Position numbers and translations under genes: made by a program. The notes below the pieces were generated by a model. It did no database searches and had not been told where the DNA came from. It saw only the letters and a program-made list of their open reading frames with translations. 64,000 nt of DNA, taken from positions 1,922,001 through 1,986,000 of the forward strand of contig JAMSLZ010000005.1 in the NCBI GenBank assembly GCA_026027325.1, given 5' to 3'. This document shows, in pieces, positions 61,189 to 64,000 of the stretch. The stretch comes from Actinomucor elegans. Taxonomy: Eukaryota > Mucoromycota > Mucoromycetes > Mucorales > Mucoraceae. Position 1 is the stretch's first letter, and the number at the start of each line of letters is the position of its first letter.

Positions 61189-62024
61189 ATGGGTAGCTCG
61201 GTTTCTAAAACTAAAACTATGAGTATGATTACTACCGGAAAACTTAAAACGGGTTTCCCTTCTTCTACCACGTCCTCATCTGAACGCACCCTAGTAGAAG
61301 AATCTGCAGAAAGCAAAACCAAGAAAAAGAAACCCTCTATCTTGCCTAATGGTAGCTTCTTTAACATTGCTCGAGCCCCCAGGACCAAGGAATCAAAGCA
61401 TATATACAAGAAGCCTGTCCAGAATTATCATCATACTAGTATTAAAAAGACAACGGTATCTCGTAAAAAGCCCAAATCCAAAAAAAAGAACATTTCCAAG
61501 AGTATTATAGGCAAGCCCACTAACTTTAAGGTAAGATATTTAGAAGCACTGCCTCGACTGCGTACTTATCTGTATATGAATAGCATCTAAACTCTTCTAC
61601 CTCATCCAATGGCCATGTCATGAATGCTAATAGCAATGAAGAGGTATGTAATTAAGGGTTAGGTCTGTCTCTTTTTTGCAATTAACACACGTTTCCAAAG
61701 GACGCTGTATTCGCTTCTCAAATGATTGAGCTAGCTAATTTGATCAAGCCCTTACCGAGTTCTATGTCTGAAGTTCCCATAATCCCACCTCGTAAATCTT
61801 CTTACGGCAATGAAGCCTATTTAAAGAGTTATTCCATATCTTCAACCCCTTTACACGCGCCTTCCAAACCAAGAAAAAGTAGAAGATCGCCCGCCACCCC
61901 CTCTAGTAGTATCAAGAAAAGCAAAAAGAATAGCCAGGTCAAATATGTTTCCATTGGAAAGAGTTCCTTAACTCGCAAGCGTGTATATCACAACAAGATG
62001 CCAAGAGAACTTGGTATCATTTAA
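61189..62024 (+). CDS. Hypothetical basic protein with N-myristoylation signal
   Basis: A predicted 241-residue protein from exons 61189-61530, 61584-61643 and 61701-62024; all introns are phase 0 GT-AG. It starts MGSSVSKTK, which fits the N-myristoylation pattern (Gly2, Ser6, basic position 7). The rest is Ser/Lys/Arg-rich and probably disordered, with poly-Lys patches (KKKKPS, KKPKSKKKN) and a Pro-rich SEVPIIPPRKSS segment that resembles an SH3 or WW ligand. The middle exon was found because it is the only phase-0 segment that joins the two longer frames without a stop. I do not recognise a family. Myristate plus polybasic patches suggests attachment to the inner face of the plasma membrane, which is inference. 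Confidence 0.7.
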
Positions 62025-62861
62025 TATGATTACCTGAAACCTGTCAATTATGTATTTTACGGTGCATAGTTTGACTTAGTAGAGACACGTAGGGGTCTCT
62101 GTCGGGCCAAGTGAAACCGTGCTTAGTATGTTATAATTTTATTCATCACTGTATATTCCTTATCCACATTATATCTTCTAATATCTCGATAGACCATAAC
62201 GTTATGTACAAAAGTATTGAATGTATCCCTTCTTCTATAATATATCAAGTACATAATTGATAGGTTTTACGTTTGAGTATTTGTACTTATTATATATCTA
62301 TCCCCGTTATTACCTATTTCCCTTTATCTATTATCTCGCACTAGAGATCACCTTTTAGTTATAATAATGTATTTCTTAATAAAATGATCTTGTCCAAATG
62401 TCCTAACTATTTGAAGCTTTCGGGTCAGCATATGCGTCAAAAACAATGCAACAGAGTTCATCTTTCCAGGCGGTCACGGTGGACAACGGCACAGTATGTT
62501 GAATGATGTCTTATCTTTGTTGTGGCGGCAAGTGCTTATAGTCATATTGTCACTCAACTGAATGTTTAATCACTTCTTTGGTTTATTAATGAAGTTTTTC
62601 GATAGGAGTCATCTCTCAATAGAATGCAGTTAGGGCAACCTATAGTTTACAGTATAGCTGCCCTGCATTTTCAGGGTTTTCCAGGTGGATATATCATTTA
62701 ATACTTCCATTGCAGGCCATGTCAATCATTTGGCAATTAATAGAATGATATAAAACTGTGCCAAAATTCACTCAAGTTTCCTTTTACCTTTTATTTGTCG
62801 CTCTACTATCTTAGACATACCAGCACTATAGTAGTACCTAATCACGGCTCAATATTTTAAT
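62025..62861. other. Intergenic region
   Basis: AT-rich upstream region of the secreted-protein gene. No gene, repeat copy or RNA was recognised. Confidence 0.5.
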
Positions 62862-63759
62862 ATGAAATTATTTTCCATCGCCATCTTCACCATCTCAACA
62901 GCTATTGCCGCTGCAAACGCCGCTACTACCGGCACCGAACGGTAAAGAAACATTTGTTCAGAATAAAATATATTGAATTATTTTAGCTGATTACTTTTTA
63001 CTCAAAAGTCTTGAAGGACTAGCACTTGCCAAGAGAAGAGAGACTCTCAAAGGACGCCGTTTATATTCGCGTTCTTTGATTGAAAAGAGATTGGAACAGA
63101 CACCACCAACGAGAGAACAACTCGAGAAACAGGAAATGGACAGAGTAATGGTGGCACTTGCCAGGTATTTGGTTGATAAGCAGTCTTCTGCTGCTACTAG
63201 TGCCTCGGTACCTCAAACGCAACCACCCATGGCCGTTCCTCCTTCCTTGAATCCTTGTGAGGGCCCTTCATGTTCATATACTGCTGCTGCTGTTGCTCCT
63301 GTCCCTGCTGCTCCCGCTACTCCCGCTACTCCCGCTAGCGAACAAATCCCTCCAGCTATCCAAGCTTTGATGGCGCCTGGAACTGCTATTCCTGCTGCTC
63401 CTGCTCCTGCTGTTGCTGCTGTTCCCGCTGTTCCCGCTGCTCCTGCTGTTGCTCCTGCTGCCGCTGCTACACCTAGTGCCGCTGCCGCTAAACCTAAGAA
63501 GAAGGCAACCGCAAAGAAAGAAGCCAGTGAAGAAAGTGAAGAAAGTGAAGAGAAAGAACAAGAGGAAGAAAAGAAAGAAGAAGAGAAAACCAAGGCTGAA
63601 GCAAAGGAAGATCAAGATGAGCCAGAAGAAGAAGGTAATAGTAATCTTGAAAAGAGACAAGAAACCATTAATGCTGATACTAAAGCTAACGCTGTTGCTA
63701 CAACTGAAGAACCTGAAGAATCGGAAAGTCCTGATAACGGTAGCCAACAAGAACCTTAA
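62862..63759 (+). CDS. Secreted Ala/Pro-rich and Glu/Lys-rich protein with dibasic sites
   Basis: A predicted 276-residue protein from exons 62862-62941 and 63009-63759. Residues 1-20 are a good signal peptide (MKLFSIAIFTISTAIAAANA). After it come three Lys-Arg sites suited to Kex2-type cleavage: LALAKRRETL, SLIEKRLEQT and, near the end, NLEKRQET. A short helix-forming segment (TREQLEKQEMDRVMVALARYLVD) precedes one CEGPSC motif, a long Ala/Pro/Val tract of imperfect PAAPA/VPAV units and a highly charged Glu/Lys stretch. No catalytic domain is visible. The composition suits a cell-wall-associated or processed secreted protein. The function is unknown. Confidence 0.75.
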
Positions 63760-64000
63760 GTTTCTATTTTCTGAATGCATTTACATCTTCAATCAGCATA
63801 CTCATTGTGCGCATCCCAAAGACATCTCATACTCATCGTTTTAAACATTCATAACATATCATCCATCATTTCTCAATCATTATATAAATAAAGCAAACTA
63901 ATATAATACAATGAGCTGCTGAGTAGCGATATTGTTACATACAATATAGCGAGTTGTTCGAACGTTTTAGCTTTATTATACTTTGATGAAGCCAGGATTA

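Noticed and set aside
63213..63844. Ser/Phe-rich and Leu/Lys-rich frames overlapping the secreted Ala/Pro gene.
   Set aside because: They mirror the GCT/GAA repeats of the real gene; the signal-peptide-bearing frame is better supported.

Overview
The window looks like nuclear DNA of a filamentous fungus, most probably a Mucoromycota (Mucorales-type) genome. The evidence is AT-rich intergenic DNA, many short introns (about 45-75 bases) with GTAAGT-like donors, and gene models recognisable as eukaryotic and fungal (TIM10, UGO1, EAF6, AP-1 gamma, ORC3, GH47 mannosidase). The taxon is inferred from gene content and style, not from a marker. Every multi-exon model below was assembled by eye; exon lengths sum to a multiple of three and keep the frame.

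Layout. 1-274: 5' part of TIM10 (minus, cut by the window edge). 1996-4943: a SAM methyltransferase with a long low-complexity N-terminus and a PRELI/Ups2-type lipid transfer protein (both minus). 4944-9114: gene-free, repeat-rich. 9115-12706: ornithine decarboxylase and the COQ1-type polyprenyl diphosphate synthase (minus). 12707-15817: gene-free, repeat-rich. 15818-21376: a kelch-repeat membrane protein (minus), a disordered Ser-rich protein (plus) and a CsbD-like His/Gly/Thr-rich protein with a 15-bp minisatellite (minus). 23224-27540: UGO1 (plus) facing CCT8 (minus). 30372-35455: a 1541-residue fusion of a fatty acyl-CoA reductase with a PlsB/GPAT-like acyltransferase (minus), divergent from EAF6 (36456, plus). 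38366-44033: an ACOT13-like thioesterase and a Whi5-like protein (plus) facing AP-1 gamma adaptin (minus). 45935-50825: a large imperfect palindrome (arms about 1.7 kb, spacer about 1.5 kb) carrying two copies of a small secreted cysteine-rich protein gene, one intact and one frameshifted. 50826-53545: a degenerate repeat array. 53546-62024: mL49 (minus), ORC3 (plus), GH47 mannosidase (minus) and a putatively myristoylated basic protein (plus). 62862-63759: a secreted Ala/Pro- and Glu/Lys-rich protein with dibasic sites (plus).

Functionally, many genes are ordinary housekeeping genes. Several act in mitochondria (TIM10, Ups2-type PRELI, COQ1, UGO1, mL49, perhaps the thioesterase), but nothing suggests a cluster or co-regulated pathway.

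The points that stand out are: (1) the reductase-acyltransferase fusion, whose acyltransferase half has lost the HX4D histidine and the motif III glycine; (2) the palindrome with its secreted-protein gene pair; (3) a strongly diverged, intergenic-only repeat family, in both orientations, with a spacing near 150-177 bp in clusters at 7.2-7.8, 13.4-13.6 and 51.7-53.1 kb; and (4) a three-membrane-segment kelch protein. I saw no rRNA, convincing tRNA, CRISPR array or intact transposon.
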